From Streptomyces sp. NBC_01439 (lineage in GTDB: Bacteria; Actinomycetota; Actinomycetes; Streptomycetales; Streptomycetaceae): a stretch of 64,000 nt of DNA. The notes beneath the pieces are model-generated. The model ran no database searches, was not told the DNA's origin, and saw nothing but the letters and a program-made list of their open reading frames with translations. The translations under genes and the position numbers were made by a program. This document shows positions 48,096-58,394 of the stretch, in pieces (positions within the stretch are counted from its first letter, which is position 1; every line of letters starts with the position of its first letter). Location of the stretch: positions 4,228,001 through 4,292,000 of the forward strand of contig NZ_CP109487.1 of NCBI RefSeq assembly GCF_036227605.1. Reading direction: 5' to 3'.

Positions 48096-48214
48096 GCTCC
48101 TCGCTCCTTCCAGTCGTCCTTGACCGTTGGACCGCTGCCGGCCGGGGCGCCGCCCAGCGGTAGCTGGGGGCGTGCACCGCCTCGCGAAGATCGCGCTTCC
48201 GATCGAGCGCTCGC

Positions 48215-48232
48215 ATGTGAGGCAGTTCACAA
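48215..48232 (-). promoter_or_regulatory. Rex (NADH/NAD+ sensor) operator upstream of nuoA
   Basis: On the minus strand it reads TTGTGAACTGCCTCACAT, matching the Rex operator consensus TTGTGAA-n4-TTCACAA at 12 of 14 arm positions. Rex of S. coelicolor is known to control cyd, hem and, as I recall, the nuo operon in response to NADH/NAD+. The position 120-137 bases upstream of the GTG start, next to the likely promoter, fits repression when NADH is low. Confidence 0.75.
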
Positions 48233-48266
48233 GCCGGACTGGTGCGCATCTTATGCCTGCTCGTCT

Positions 48267-48280
48267 GTGATCTGCGACAC
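48267..48280. promoter_or_regulatory. Crp-type site upstream of nuoA
   Basis: GTGATCTGCGACAC matches GTG-n6-GnCAC, the motif I recall for Streptomyces Crp. A looser GTG-n8-CAC copy follows at 48300-48313. Assignment is by motif only; it could also be chance. Confidence 0.45.
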
Positions 48281-48727
48281 GGGTAGCAACACCGAGTTTG
48301 TGATCTCCACCACCTGACGAACGATCATGAAGCCCGATGAGTGGTGATCTTCATACGCGAAGCATCCGCATGGTCACTAAAGGTGACATCCGGGCCCGTT
48401 ACCGCAGGTAGAAGGCGGGTCGCCCTATCAAACGATGCGCGGTGCAGGCAAATTGGCAAGGGGGGTGCGGGGCTGATAAAGGGATCGCCGTCCCCCGGTC
48501 GAGGGAGCCCATGCGTACGGAGGTGGACACGGGGCAGGCGCGGGGGTGGATGCGGGGCGGACGGGAGCGCCGGCGAGGGGTGGAGGACCGCACGAGGGGC
48601 GCGCCGATGCCCGCACCCCCGTCGGCGCGGGAAGCCGCGCGAGTGCGTGCATCCGTTCACGAACCTCTCGGCACGCTCACAGGAAGGTCACGGGAGGGGC
48701 ACAGCGTCCGCATGGCGTGACGCAGCT

Positions 48728-48741
48728 GTGACCTGCGCCAC
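48728..48741. promoter_or_regulatory. Crp-type site upstream of the NlpC/P60 hydrolase gene
   Basis: GTGACCTGCGCCAC is a second exact match to GTG-n6-GnCAC, 240 bases upstream of the ATG at 48981. Streptomyces Crp is known to control cell-wall hydrolases during germination, so the context is apt. Confidence 0.5.
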
Positions 48742-48980
48742 ACCAAATCGAGCCCTCCGAAAGAGGGCTTGGCCATCTGTGCGGAGTGATGGTAGATCAA
48801 GGATCAATTGGGACTTAATACCGAAACCCCATGATCACAGCCTTGTGAAGGCCTGTCCGATTCGCCCGTTACGGCGTCAATAAGAAGTCGGACGCGCCCG
48901 GTTCACGCCTTTCTCGCGCAACTGTGGCGCAACCCACGTTTCTTGAAGGGAACCCGGACACCCTGATAGCGGTTGTCCTC

Positions 48981-49832
48981 ATGTCCCACACCGCTCACAT
49001 ACCCAGCCACCGGAAGCCCCGTCGTAGCGCCTCGAAGCTCGCGGTCCGCGCCGGAGTTGCCGGTGGCGTCCTCAGCACCCTGGCCATGGCCGGCACCGCG
49101 AGCGCGTCCCCGTCCGCCGAGCCCGTGGCCGAGACGACGCTCGAAATGCCGGTCCTCAACCTGGACCTGGGCTCCGACGTCTCCTCCGCCATCACCGTGG
49201 CCGCCGAGAACACCCGCCTCGCCGCCGTTGAGGGCGAACTGACCGCCCAGGAGGAGAGCGCCCGTACCGGCGCCGCCGCCGAGGCGAAGCAGGCCAAGGA
49301 AGAGGCCCAGAAGAAGGCCGACGCCGACGCCGCCGCCGAGAAGGCCGAGAAGACGGCGAAGGAAGAGGCCGCCCGCAAGGCCGAGGCCGAGCGCTCCAGC
49401 CGCAGCTCCTCCGAGCGCACGACGCTGAAGAGCACCGCCGCCCCGCAGGGCACGGGCACCGTCTCCGCCCCGGCCACCGGCTCCGCCGCGGCCATCGTCA
49501 ACTTCGCCCGTGCGCAGGTCGGCAAGGCGTACGTGATGGGCGGCACCGGCCCGTCCTCGTTCGACTGCTCCGGTCTCGTCCAGGCCGCCTACCGCCAGGC
49601 CGGCATCAGCCTGCCGCGCATGTCCCAGGCGCAGTCCTCGGCCGGCACCTCGGTGTCGCTGGACGCCCTGCAGCCGGGCGACATCCTGTACTGGGGCTCC
49701 AAGGGCAGCGCTTACCACGTCGCCATCTACGTCGGCGGCGGCAAGTTCGTCGGCGCGCAGAACCCCAGCACCGGCATCGTCGAGCGCAACCTCAGCTACG
49801 ACAGGCCGACGGGCGCCGTCCGCGTCCTCTGA
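48981..49832 (+). CDS. Secreted NlpC/P60 cell-wall endopeptidase (C40 family)
   Basis: 283 residues from ATG 48981. An Arg-rich signal sequence (RKPRRSASKLAVRAGVAGGV, Ala-rich cleavage region) is followed by a long Ala/Lys/Glu coiled coil (about residues 75-140) and the NlpC/P60 domain: catalytic Cys in SSFDCSGLVQAAYRQAG, His in GSAYHVAIYVGGG, third polar residue in the FVGAQNPSTG loop. It cleaves peptide stems of peptidoglycan, probably D-Glu to diamino acid. A longer frame upstream lacks a ribosome binding site. Divergent from nuoA; a Crp-type site lies upstream. Confidence 0.93.
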   Translation: MSHTAHIPSHRKPRRSASKLAVRAGVAGGVLSTLAMAGTASASPSAEPVAETTLEMPVLNLDLGSDVSSAITVAAENTRLAAVEGELTAQEESARTGAAAEAKQAKEEAQKKADADAAAEKAEKTAKEEAARKAEAERSSRSSSERTTLKSTAAPQGTGTVSAPATGSAAAIVNFARAQVGKAYVMGGTGPSSFDCSGLVQAAYRQAGISLPRMSQAQSSAGTSVSLDALQPGDILYWGSKGSAYHVAIYVGGGKFVGAQNPSTGIVERNLSYDRPTGAVRVL

Positions 49833-49863
49833 GCACCGCTCAGACCGAGGCACCAGACACGGC

Positions 49864-49908
49864 CGAGGGCCGGTACTCCCCCGCTCGGGGGTGGAGTACC
49901 GGCCCTCG
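49864..49908. terminator. Bidirectional hairpin terminator
   Basis: CGAGGGCCGGTACTCC (49864-49879) pairs perfectly with GGAGTACCGGCCCTCG (49893-49908). It lies between the convergent NlpC/P60 and lipoprotein genes. Confidence 0.8.
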
Positions 49909-50021
49909 GGCCGTTCTTGGTGCGTCCCGGGCCGCTGGGCGTGCCCCCAGGGACGACGGACGCGCCCTCAGGAGCCCCGGGGTCGCGGGGCGCAGGGTCG
50001 CAGGGTCGCGGGGTTGCTTCC

Positions 50022-50984
50022 TCAGACCAGCGAGGCGGCCAGCTTGAAGCGGGCCTCCCGCTGCTCCTTGTAGAGCGCGAGCGTCTCGGCGTGCTCCTCG
50101 ACGAGCTGCTCCTGGTACGCCTTTTCGACCGCGCCCCAGATGCCGACGAGGTTCACCTCGCGCTTGCACGCGACATCGGCCTTGGCCGCCGTCACGGCCT
50201 TCGGACCGCCCTCGTCGTCCTGCAGGCCGAGCTTCTCCACGACTTCGTACGGAGATTCGATCCCGGCGTATCCCGACTTGTCCATGCATGACGCCCACTT
50301 CTTGAGGGTGTCGACGACCCGGGAGTCCTGCCGGGAGCGGTCGTGCGCCTCCGAGGCCAGCCCGAACGCGAACAGCAGGTCCACGCTGTTCTTGGTCGGG
50401 GCGTACAGCTTGCGGAACGCCTCGCGCCCGCACCCGCCGGCCGGCACCTTCTGCCCGGCCGCCGTCAGGCCGCTGTCCACGAGCGCGGCCTCCTCCTCGG
50501 TGTTCGCGTCGGGAGCCGTGCCGCCCTGGGCTCCGGGCCGCTCGCCGTTCATCACGACGTACGCACTGTCGCTCAGCTGCGGCGGAACGGGCTTCGCCGG
50601 GCTCCCCTCCCCCGCGGACTTGTCGTACCCGTGGGCCGCCGCGTACGCCGGATCGGCCAGGCCGAAGAGGTACGCGTGCCGGTCCTCGGGCCCGGCACCG
50701 GGGGCCTCGGCCGATCGCACGCCCTCGTAGGTGAACCCGTACCGGGCCATGCACCGGGAGACCAGGGCCTGCTGGACCTGGCCCATCCGGATCCGTTCGG
50801 CCTCGGTGTCCGTGTACGCGTCCATCGGAAGGGACAGCGCGGACGTCGCCGGGTTCACCTCGACGGGACCGAGGCCCGGTTCACCGCCCCCGGAGCCACC
50901 GGTCCCGGCGCAGCCGGCCAGGAGGACGGCCGCCAGCAGGACGGAGGCCGGGGCGGCGGGCCGGCGGCGCCGGGAATTGATCAT
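50022..50984 (-). CDS. Lipoprotein of unknown function
   Basis: 320 residues. Type II signal peptide with lipobox LLAGC (Cys25), so membrane-anchored outside the cell. The mature region has spaced cysteines in pairs (SRCMARYGF, AGGCGREAF, KWASCMDKSGY, KADVACKREV) that resemble a repeated C-M-x2-G/Y motif, and an amphipathic C-terminal helix. No family recognised. The small lipoprotein at 51695 shares the spaced-Cys, acidic-residue style and may be distantly related. Confidence 0.75.
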   Translation of the reverse strand: MINSRRRRPAAPASVLLAAVLLAGCAGTGGSGGGEPGLGPVEVNPATSALSLPMDAYTDTEAERIRMGQVQQALVSRCMARYGFTYEGVRSAEAPGAGPEDRHAYLFGLADPAYAAAHGYDKSAGEGSPAKPVPPQLSDSAYVVMNGERPGAQGGTAPDANTEEEAALVDSGLTAAGQKVPAGGCGREAFRKLYAPTKNSVDLLFAFGLASEAHDRSRQDSRVVDTLKKWASCMDKSGYAGIESPYEVVEKLGLQDDEGGPKAVTAAKADVACKREVNLVGIWGAVEKAYQEQLVEEHAETLALYKEQREARFKLAASLV

Positions 50985-51028
50985 CGCGTGGAACTCCTTC
51001 TGCTGGATTCCGGATTACGGATTACGGA

Positions 51029-51439
51029 CTACGGGTGGAGGGTGTACTTGGCCGAGCTGATCTTGTTCTTGAAGTTGGCCGAGGCGTTGCCCACGTAGTT
51101 CGACGGGATCTCTCCGACGTTGCCGCCCAGGTCCTTGTCGGTGCCGACCTTCCAGGCGTAGGCGTCCCGGTTCCGGTAGGACTCGGTGGTGTCGTTGATC
51201 CAGTTCCCGCTGGCCGAGCAGGAGCCCTGGTACTTGTCGTCGCTGAAGTTCACGTCATTCGTCGCCAGGTCGAAGACACAACCGGACTGGTTCTGCCAGT
51301 AGAAAAGTCCGAACTCGTGGTTCTCCAGATTTCCGTCGCGCGCCCAGGCGGCCGCCGGACCCGCGGTTCCCAGCAGAATGGCGCCGACCGAAACGGCGGC
51401 GACGCAGCCGGCCGCCAGCTTCCGCATTGCGTTGTCCAT
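51029..51439 (-). CDS. Small secreted protein of unknown function
   Basis: 136 residues from ATG 51439, preceded by GAGG. Signal peptide (VAAVSVGAILLGTAGPAAAW), then a ~100-residue aromatic- and Asn-rich domain with two cysteines (SGCVFDLATNDVNFSDD, QGSCSASGNWIND) likely to form a disulfide. The look resembles small secreted peptidase-inhibitor-like proteins of streptomycetes (inference). Codes immediately upstream of the lipoprotein gene on the same strand. Confidence 0.7.
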   Translation of the reverse strand: MDNAMRKLAAGCVAAVSVGAILLGTAGPAAAWARDGNLENHEFGLFYWQNQSGCVFDLATNDVNFSDDKYQGSCSASGNWINDTTESYRNRDAYAWKVGTDKDLGGNVGEIPSNYVGNASANFKNKISSAKYTLHP

Positions 51440-51694
51440 CACGCTTACCTCACTCTTCGGGTGAAAGTCGGGCTGTTCGGGGCGGACCGGGATGGCGCTT
51501 TTCCGCCCGGCGGGGATTCAACATCGAACCCCCTGCCGGTTCAAGCTCCTTCTCAGCTGATGAACAGTCACTTCTGTTGTCTGATAGGTAACTTGTCGCA
51601 AGCAGCCACGGTTCTCTACTATCTGGCGCGCGCCCTCCCCCACCCGTCAAACGGATGCACATAATCCACTCCTACCGCCGCAAGGGAAGCTGTC

Positions 51695-52143
51695 GTGCAC
51701 GCGAGATATTTGACCCCTCTACTTCTTCTGTGCATTTCACTGACGGGATGCGGTGGCGGCGAAAAAAAGCCTGTGGCAAGCGACAGCCCGCCTCCCACCA
51801 GGGAGGAAATCGCGTACTACGACTGCTTGAAGGAGCAGGGCGTGGCGATCGTGTATACGGACTACGGCGCTCCGCGCGAGGACAAGTCGAAGCCCTGGAA
51901 CGACGAGGCGCACAAGACCTGCGCACCGATGTTGCCGCCCCCGCCGAAGCCCCAGCCGGCCGAGCCCGCCCAGATCGCCGCCGCGCAGAAGGAGTCCGCG
52001 TGCCTGCGGGCCGAGGGCATCACCTGGTACCCGGACCCGGACCCGGTCACCGCCCAGATCGACGAGCGCAAGGGCACTCCCGAACAGTGGATCTCGCTCA
52101 AGCGCGACCACCTCGACGCATTGAAGAAGTGCCGGCCGGACGA

Positions 52144-52147
<4 letters not shown>
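51695..52147 (+). CDS. Lipoprotein heading the efflux operon
   Basis: 150 residues from GTG 51695, preceded by AAGGGAAGC. Lipobox LTGC (Cys19). The mature part has an EIAYYDCLKEQG motif, a Pro-rich linker and ACLRAEGITWYPDPDP, a form of short Cys-containing repeat (C-L-x-E/A-x-G) also seen in other actinobacterial lipoproteins. Its TGA overlaps the start of the membrane-fusion protein gene, so it is probably a surface component of that transporter (inference). Confidence 0.75.
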
Positions 52148-53732
<1,585 letters not shown>

Positions 53733-53736
<4 letters not shown>

Positions 53737-54518
53737 GGCTGCTGTCCCGTCAATTCCGTCTGTCCCGTCAATCCCGGCCGCCCTCCGGCGACACGGGCGA
53801 CACAGGCGGCACACGCGACACGGGCGACACGGGCGGCACGGGCGGCGGCGAAAGCCCCGTGATCGAGCTCCGCGGGGTCGGCCTCACCTACCCCGGGCCG
53901 CCGCCCGTCGAGGCCCTGCACCCCTGCGACCTGACCGTCCGGCGCGGCGAGTTCATCACCGTCGTCGGCCCCTCCGGGTCAGGGAAGTCCACCTTCCTCA
54001 ACGTCGCCGGGCTGCTCGACTCCCCCACCAGCGGCCGGTACCTGCTCGACGGGATCGACACCGCCGCGCTCCCCGACCGGGAGCGCACCGCGTTGCGCGG
54101 GCGCCGGATCGGCTTCGTCTTCCAGTCCTTCCACCTCCTCCCCCACCGGTCCGCCCTGGAGAACGTCACCCTCGCCATGCTCTACACCGGAATCCCGCGC
54201 GCCGGGCGCCTCGTACGGGCCCGCGAGGCCCTCGACCAGGTCGGTCTCGGGCACCGGGCCGGCGCCGTGCCCGGCCGGCTGTCCGGCGGCGAGCGCCAGC
54301 GGGTGGCGATCGCCCGCGCCCTCGTCGGGCGTCCCTCGCTCCTCCTGTGCGACGAGCCGACCGGCAACCTCGACTCCGTGAACGCCGCGTCCGTCCTCGG
54401 GCTGCTGGACGAACTGCACGGAGCCGGGATGACCGTCCTCGTCATCACTCACGACCCCGAGGTGGCCCGGCGCGGCGCGCGGACCGTCACCATCCGCGAC
54501 GGGCGGCTGGATCCTTGA
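53733..54518 (+). CDS. ABC transporter ATPase, MacB/LolD type
   Basis: 261 residues. An unusual ~40-residue Thr/Gly/Asp-rich leader with repeated GDTGGT units precedes a standard ATPase: Walker A GPSGSGKST (79-87), Q-loop FVFQSFHLL, signature LSGGERQRV, Walker B LLLCDEPT and H-loop VITHD. It overlaps the adaptor upstream (ATGA) and the permease downstream (TTGA), so the genes form one coupled operon. Confidence 0.93.
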
Positions 54519-55735
54519 GCGCCGTCGCACCCACCCGGCTGTCCGTGCGCGACGCCCTTGCCGAGGCCGTCGCCGGGATGCTGCGCCGCCCCGGCCGGGC
54601 CGTGCTCACCTCCCTCGGCACCGTCCTCGGCGTGGGCAGCTTCGTGGCCGTACTCGGCCTCACCGCCACCATCTCCTCGCAGATCGACGCCAGGTTCAAC
54701 GTCCTGACCGCCACCGAGGTCAGCATCGAGGACGTCGCCGCCCAGCAGGACGAGTTCGCAGGGACCGCCTTCCCCGCCGACGCCGAGCAGCGGCTGCGCG
54801 CCGTCGCGGGCATCGAGCACGCCGGAGTGCTGTGGACGGTGCGGCTCGACTCGCACACCGCGGTCGGCCCCCTGCCGTCCGGCGCCGGCGACCCGACCAC
54901 CGGCGCAGCCGTCGTGGCGGCCTCCCCCGGCGCCGTCGCCGCCCTCGTACCGACCCTCCAGCAGGGCCGGCTCTACGACGACTTCGCCGAGCGCGGCCAC
55001 GAGCGCGTCGTCGTCATCGGCAGCGGACTCGCCGCCCGCCTCGGCATCACCACCCTGGCCACCCGGCCCGCCCTCTACATCGGCCAGGAGCCCTTCATCG
55101 TGGCGGGCATCGTCGCGGACCTCCGGCGCCGGCCCGAACACCTGATGTCGGTCCTCGTCCCGCGCACCACCGCCGAGCAAATGTGGGGGCCGCCCGCACC
55201 CGGCGGCGCGACCATGCTGATCTCCACCGAACTCGGCGCCGCCCGCCAGGTCGCCGGCCTCGCCCCGCTCGCGCTGCGCCCCGACCACCCCGAGTACCTC
55301 AAGGCCGTCCCGCCGCCCGATCCGCGGATGCTGCGCTCCGGTGTCACCGCCGACCTGAGCGCGCTCTTCCTGCTGCTCGCCGGGATCTGCCTGGTCATCG
55401 GCGCGGTCGGGATCGCCAACACCACCCTGGTCGCCGTACTGGAGCGGACCGGCGAGATCGGGCTGCGCCGGGCGCTCGGCGCCCGGGGACGCCACGTCTC
55501 GGCCCAGTTCCTGACCGAGTCGGCGGCCCTGGGGGCCCTCGGCGGGCTGGTCGGGACCTCGCTGGGCGAGTTGACCGTGGTCGCCGTCGCCCTGGCCCGG
55601 GACTGGACCCCGGTGATCCATCCGGCCACCGTCGCCGCGGCCCCGCTCGCCGGCCTGGTCACCGGGCTGCTGGCCGGGCTCTATCCCGCCTGGCGGGCGG
55701 CCCGTGTCGAACCGGCCGAGGCCCTGCGAAGATAG
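54515..55735 (+). CDS. ABC transporter permease, MacB/FtsX type
   Basis: 406 residues from TTG 54515. One N-terminal helix (LTSLGTVLGVGSFVAVLGLT), a large extracytoplasmic MacB-type core domain, and three C-terminal helices with the FtsX signature (FLLLAGICLVIGAVGIANTT; ERTGEIGLRRALGARGRHV). It belongs with the preceding ATPase and adaptor as a mechanotransducing exporter of unknown substrate. The TTG start is chosen for its 4-base overlap with the ATPase stop; the same frame extends far upstream as a shadow. Confidence 0.9.
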   Translation: MSAVAPTRLSVRDALAEAVAGMLRRPGRAVLTSLGTVLGVGSFVAVLGLTATISSQIDARFNVLTATEVSIEDVAAQQDEFAGTAFPADAEQRLRAVAGIEHAGVLWTVRLDSHTAVGPLPSGAGDPTTGAAVVAASPGAVAALVPTLQQGRLYDDFAERGHERVVVIGSGLAARLGITTLATRPALYIGQEPFIVAGIVADLRRRPEHLMSVLVPRTTAEQMWGPPAPGGATMLISTELGAARQVAGLAPLALRPDHPEYLKAVPPPDPRMLRSGVTADLSALFLLLAGICLVIGAVGIANTTLVAVLERTGEIGLRRALGARGRHVSAQFLTESAALGALGGLVGTSLGELTVVAVALARDWTPVIHPATVAAAPLAGLVTGLLAGLYPAWRAARVEPAEALRR

Positions 55736-55793
55736 GGGGGCGCGCGCCTGACCGTCAGGGCCGCCCCGACCCGCCCCTGGAGCTGGTGGTCCC

Positions 55794-56096
55794 GTGAACC
55801 CGAAGCCGTACGCGTCCGACGGCGCCGGCGACCCCACCGCGGTCCCGGCGGCGCTCGGGCTCGGCCTGCTCGCGGTGGGCGGCTGGCTGTTGACCACCGC
55901 CCGCCCCTGGCACAAGCCCGGTCACCCGCTCACGCTGGGCCTCGGCTGGGCCGCCTCGGTGGCGCTGCTGGTGTGCGGGCTGGTCCTGCTGGCCCGGTGC
56001 GTCCGCACCGTCCACGGCCGCCCGGAGCCGGACACGGACGTGCCCGCACCCACCGAAGCGGGCACGGTCACGCCCTCGCCGCCGACCTGCCCCTGA
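55794..56096 (+). CDS. Small membrane protein of unknown function
   Basis: 100 residues from GTG 55794, preceded by GGAGCTGG. Two hydrophobic helices (AALGLGLLAVGGWLLTTA and LGWAASVALLVCGLVLLARC), Pro/Thr-rich tail. Located 58 bases after the efflux permease and possibly part of the same operon. No family recognised. Confidence 0.55.
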   Translation: MNPKPYASDGAGDPTAVPAALGLGLLAVGGWLLTTARPWHKPGHPLTLGLGWAASVALLVCGLVLLARCVRTVHGRPEPDTDVPAPTEAGTVTPSPPTCP

Positions 56097-56120
56097 TCAT
56101 CGACGCCGCGGGGCATCCCA

Positions 56121-57473
56121 CTACGCTGCGGCGACCAGTTCCCGGGCGCGCTCGTTGAAGTCGGCGACAAGGCGGTGCGTACCGAACGGCTGCATCCGGC
56201 GCTGCAAGTCCTGCACCGCCTCGACACACCGAGAGCTCTTGACCTGGCGCGACAGGGAGAGTGTGCGAAGCCCCGCCGAGTGCGCCGCTTCGAGGTCATT
56301 CCGCTGGAGATGCGAGGCGGCAAGGGCGGCCTGCGACATCGCACCGCGGCGGGCCCGCCGCTGCTTGCGGGCGTGGACGATGGACCGCTGTGCGTGTTCC
56401 TCGGCGGCGGCTGCGTCCTTGAGGTCACGGAAGGTGTTCGCGTGCTCGCCGTGCAGGTACGCAGGGTCGATGAACGCCGCCCACTCCGGCTCGTTCTTGA
56501 GCTGTACGCGGCTGTAGGCCGCCTCGGATTCAGCCACCGCTCGAATTGCGGCGGAACCTTCGCCAAGCTTGGCGAGGGCCCGGGCCTCGAGTGCCCACAG
56601 ATCAGCCATGCACGCGGGCGACACGTCCTTGCCGAGCCCGGCACGACCAGCCTGCGCGAGCCGCCGGCCTTCCGTGGGGTTGCCGAGCAGGGTGGTCTGA
56701 TCCGCCATTCCGGCGAGGACGTGTGCACCGAGGGCTGCGTTACCGGATTCCTCGGCAAGCCGAAGCGACTGGATCAAGTAGCGCTGCGCGGTCCCGTGCT
56801 CTCCGCTGTCGTAGCTCATCCAGCCGAGCAGGTACGTCTGCTCGGCCGCCGCCTCGCACAAGGCCCGCCGGACGTCCTCGGAGTGGGTTTCGCGCAACAG
56901 CGGGTAGACGTGCTGGTTCATGTACTGAGCCAGGATGAGACGTCCCGAGCCTCCGCCTTGCAGTACATCCATCTTCTGGAACTCGCCGAACATGTTCTTG
57001 ACGGCGGACACGTCTTCAAGGCGGACGCGCCGGCCCGGCTCTGGCTGCTGCTCAAGCATGTTCAACAGCCAGTCTCGTGACGGCCCCACAGCGGCGACGG
57101 CGGCAAAGGGTGCCGCTGCCAGGAACTTTCGACGGTCCACGTCGGCCCTCCCCAAATCGGCTACGGCTTCAACCGTAACGGCGAATGAGGAGTTGTAGGC
57201 GAGTGAGCGGTCGGCCGTTCCGCCTTCAGGAAAGCCCAAATCGTACGTCGTGACCCGGAACCCAACCTTCGCCGAGATGACATCGGCGATGATCTCGGGT
57301 ACGGGCGGTCGCGGCCGAAGCCCGTTCAGCCATCGTCGGACCGCCGTTGCGTCGGGCTGGATGTGGGGCTCACCCCACACCTGAGCTGCGACTTTGATCT
57401 GGCGAGCCAACTCCTTGTTGCTCATGCCGGATCGTCCCAGCCACTTCGCTAGATCAGTGTTCGGCAACGTCAT
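56121..57473 (-). CDS. XRE-type regulator with TPR-like C-terminus
   Basis: 450 residues. N-terminal helix-turn-helix (WLGRSGMSNKELARQIKVAA; DATAVRRWLNGLRPRPPVP), then a long helical region with TPR-like repeats (GEHGTAQRYLIQSLRLAEES; SAAIRAVAESEAAYSRVQL) to the end. This build is common in Streptomyces regulators whose TPR part senses a peptide or partner. It is divergent from the gene at 57610, sharing a 136-base promoter region with a repeated GGTTGCTC, and is therefore the likely regulator of the graspetide cluster. Confidence 0.85.
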   Translation of the reverse strand: MTLPNTDLAKWLGRSGMSNKELARQIKVAAQVWGEPHIQPDATAVRRWLNGLRPRPPVPEIIADVISAKVGFRVTTYDLGFPEGGTADRSLAYNSSFAVTVEAVADLGRADVDRRKFLAAAPFAAVAAVGPSRDWLLNMLEQQPEPGRRVRLEDVSAVKNMFGEFQKMDVLQGGGSGRLILAQYMNQHVYPLLRETHSEDVRRALCEAAAEQTYLLGWMSYDSGEHGTAQRYLIQSLRLAEESGNAALGAHVLAGMADQTTLLGNPTEGRRLAQAGRAGLGKDVSPACMADLWALEARALAKLGEGSAAIRAVAESEAAYSRVQLKNEPEWAAFIDPAYLHGEHANTFRDLKDAAAAEEHAQRSIVHARKQRRARRGAMSQAALAASHLQRNDLEAAHSAGLRTLSLSRQVKSSRCVEAVQDLQRRMQPFGTHRLVADFNERARELVAAA

Positions 57474-57609
57474 GCTTGGTACCTACCCCTTCGACAGGCG
57501 CGGTTGCTCAAGTGCCACCCCTTGCCACCCCCCACGACGGTAGCCCCGCTGTCCGCCTCGCGGTTGCCTGGTTGCTCGAACCAACGGCACAGGCAAGGGG
57601 GTTGAACTC

Positions 57610-58023
57610 ATGCTGAGATCGGCGACGCAGCGGTTTCCGCGAGCAGACGGCGCGGTACCCGAGGCCCGTTCGTTCTTAGGTGACGTGCTTGAGGAGTGGA
57701 GGGTTACCGACCGCTCCGACGACGCGGCGCTCTGCCTCTCCGAGCTTGCAGCCAACGCGGTACGGCACGGCGAACACTGCGGCTTCCTCGTCGAGGTCTC
57801 ACTCGATGACGAGCGCCTGCGTGTCGAGGTGTACGACGCAGGGGCGGGGGCTCCCCGCCTCGCGCAGCCGAGTGACGACGACACCACCGGGCGCGGGCTG
57901 CTCATCGTGTCCTCCCTGGCGGACGGATGGGGGGTGACGCCGCACGGCTCGTGCGGCAAGACCGTATGGGCGGAGTTCAAGACGGACGAGAACACGACGT
58001 GGGTCGGCGTGATCCGATGCTGA
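57610..58023 (+). CDS. RsbW-like ATPase (HATPase_c_2)
   Basis: 137 residues. GHKL-type ATPase domain with the N box LCLSELAANAVRHG, a G1 region VYDAGAGAPRL and a G2 region TGRGLLIVSSLADGWG, as in anti-sigma-factor kinases. No transmembrane part. Such single-domain ATPases are abundant in Streptomyces and often sit next to XRE regulators. Overlaps the next small gene by 7 bases. Confidence 0.85.
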   Translation: MLRSATQRFPRADGAVPEARSFLGDVLEEWRVTDRSDDAALCLSELAANAVRHGEHCGFLVEVSLDDERLRVEVYDAGAGAPRLAQPSDDDTTGRGLLIVSSLADGWGVTPHGSCGKTVWAEFKTDENTTWVGVIRC

Positions 58024-58394
58024 TCGCGACCGCACCCGTCCCGACCGCCGGCCTACTGGCATCCCTCGCGGCTTGGTTCTGGGTCGACCCCGCCAAGGTC
58101 GGGCACACCGCCTTTCTCCTCCTCGCCCATCCTCCCGCCCGCAGGAAAGGCGGTTCGCCCGAGTCCATCGAGGGACACATGCGCGGCCTCGCGTCGGCGC
58201 TGCCTGGCATCTGCCGGACCCTCGGCGCCACGCACCGACGCTTATCCGAGCACCGTAGGCCCCCCACGCCCCCGGCCTACGCGCGCCGCCCCCTCCCCTC
58301 CCACCATCACGACCGCCTGCGGCCGATCGACGGCCACGCCTACTTTCTGCGCCCGTATGTGCAGCCATACGCCCCGGTGGTCCACCGTGGATAG
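58017..58394 (+). CDS. Small basic protein of unknown function
   Basis: 125 residues from ATG 58017, overlapping the ATPase stop. A hydrophobic N-terminal segment (TAGLLASLAAWFWVDPAKVG), then Pro/Arg/His-rich sequence. The coding call rests on the overlap pattern and position more than on similarity; it could be a non-functional frame. Confidence 0.4.
   Translation: MLIATAPVPTAGLLASLAAWFWVDPAKVGHTAFLLLAHPPARRKGGSPESIEGHMRGLASALPGICRTLGATHRRLSEHRRPPTPPAYARRPLPSHHHDRLRPIDGHAYFLRPYVQPYAPVVHRG

Larger units (their letters stand above)
48096..48980. other. Long divergent regulatory region between nuoA and the NlpC/P60 gene
   Basis: 885 bases without a supported gene. The nuoA-proximal part (48096-48320) contains a Rex-type operator and two further GTG-n8-CAC palindromes; a TAAGAT hexamer on the minus strand at 48253-48248 is a possible -10 box for nuoA. 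The stretch 48480-48700 is a GC-rich purine tract with only shadow frames. The part at 48725-48980 includes another GTG-n8-CAC site, an unusually A/T-rich stretch (48790-48850) and a hairpin AGCCCTC-CGAAA-GAGGGCT (48751-48769). Confidence 0.7.

Noticed and set aside
48480..48720. Small plus-strand frames in the nuoA/NlpC intergenic region
   Set aside because: Purine-rich tract gives Arg/Gly-rich frames in every phase; no ribosome binding site or similarity.
48700..48980. ydaO-type c-di-AMP riboswitch before the NlpC/P60 gene
   Set aside because: Such switches control similar hydrolases in Streptomyces, but I could not find the conserved GCUAAC/GGGGAACC-type blocks by eye.
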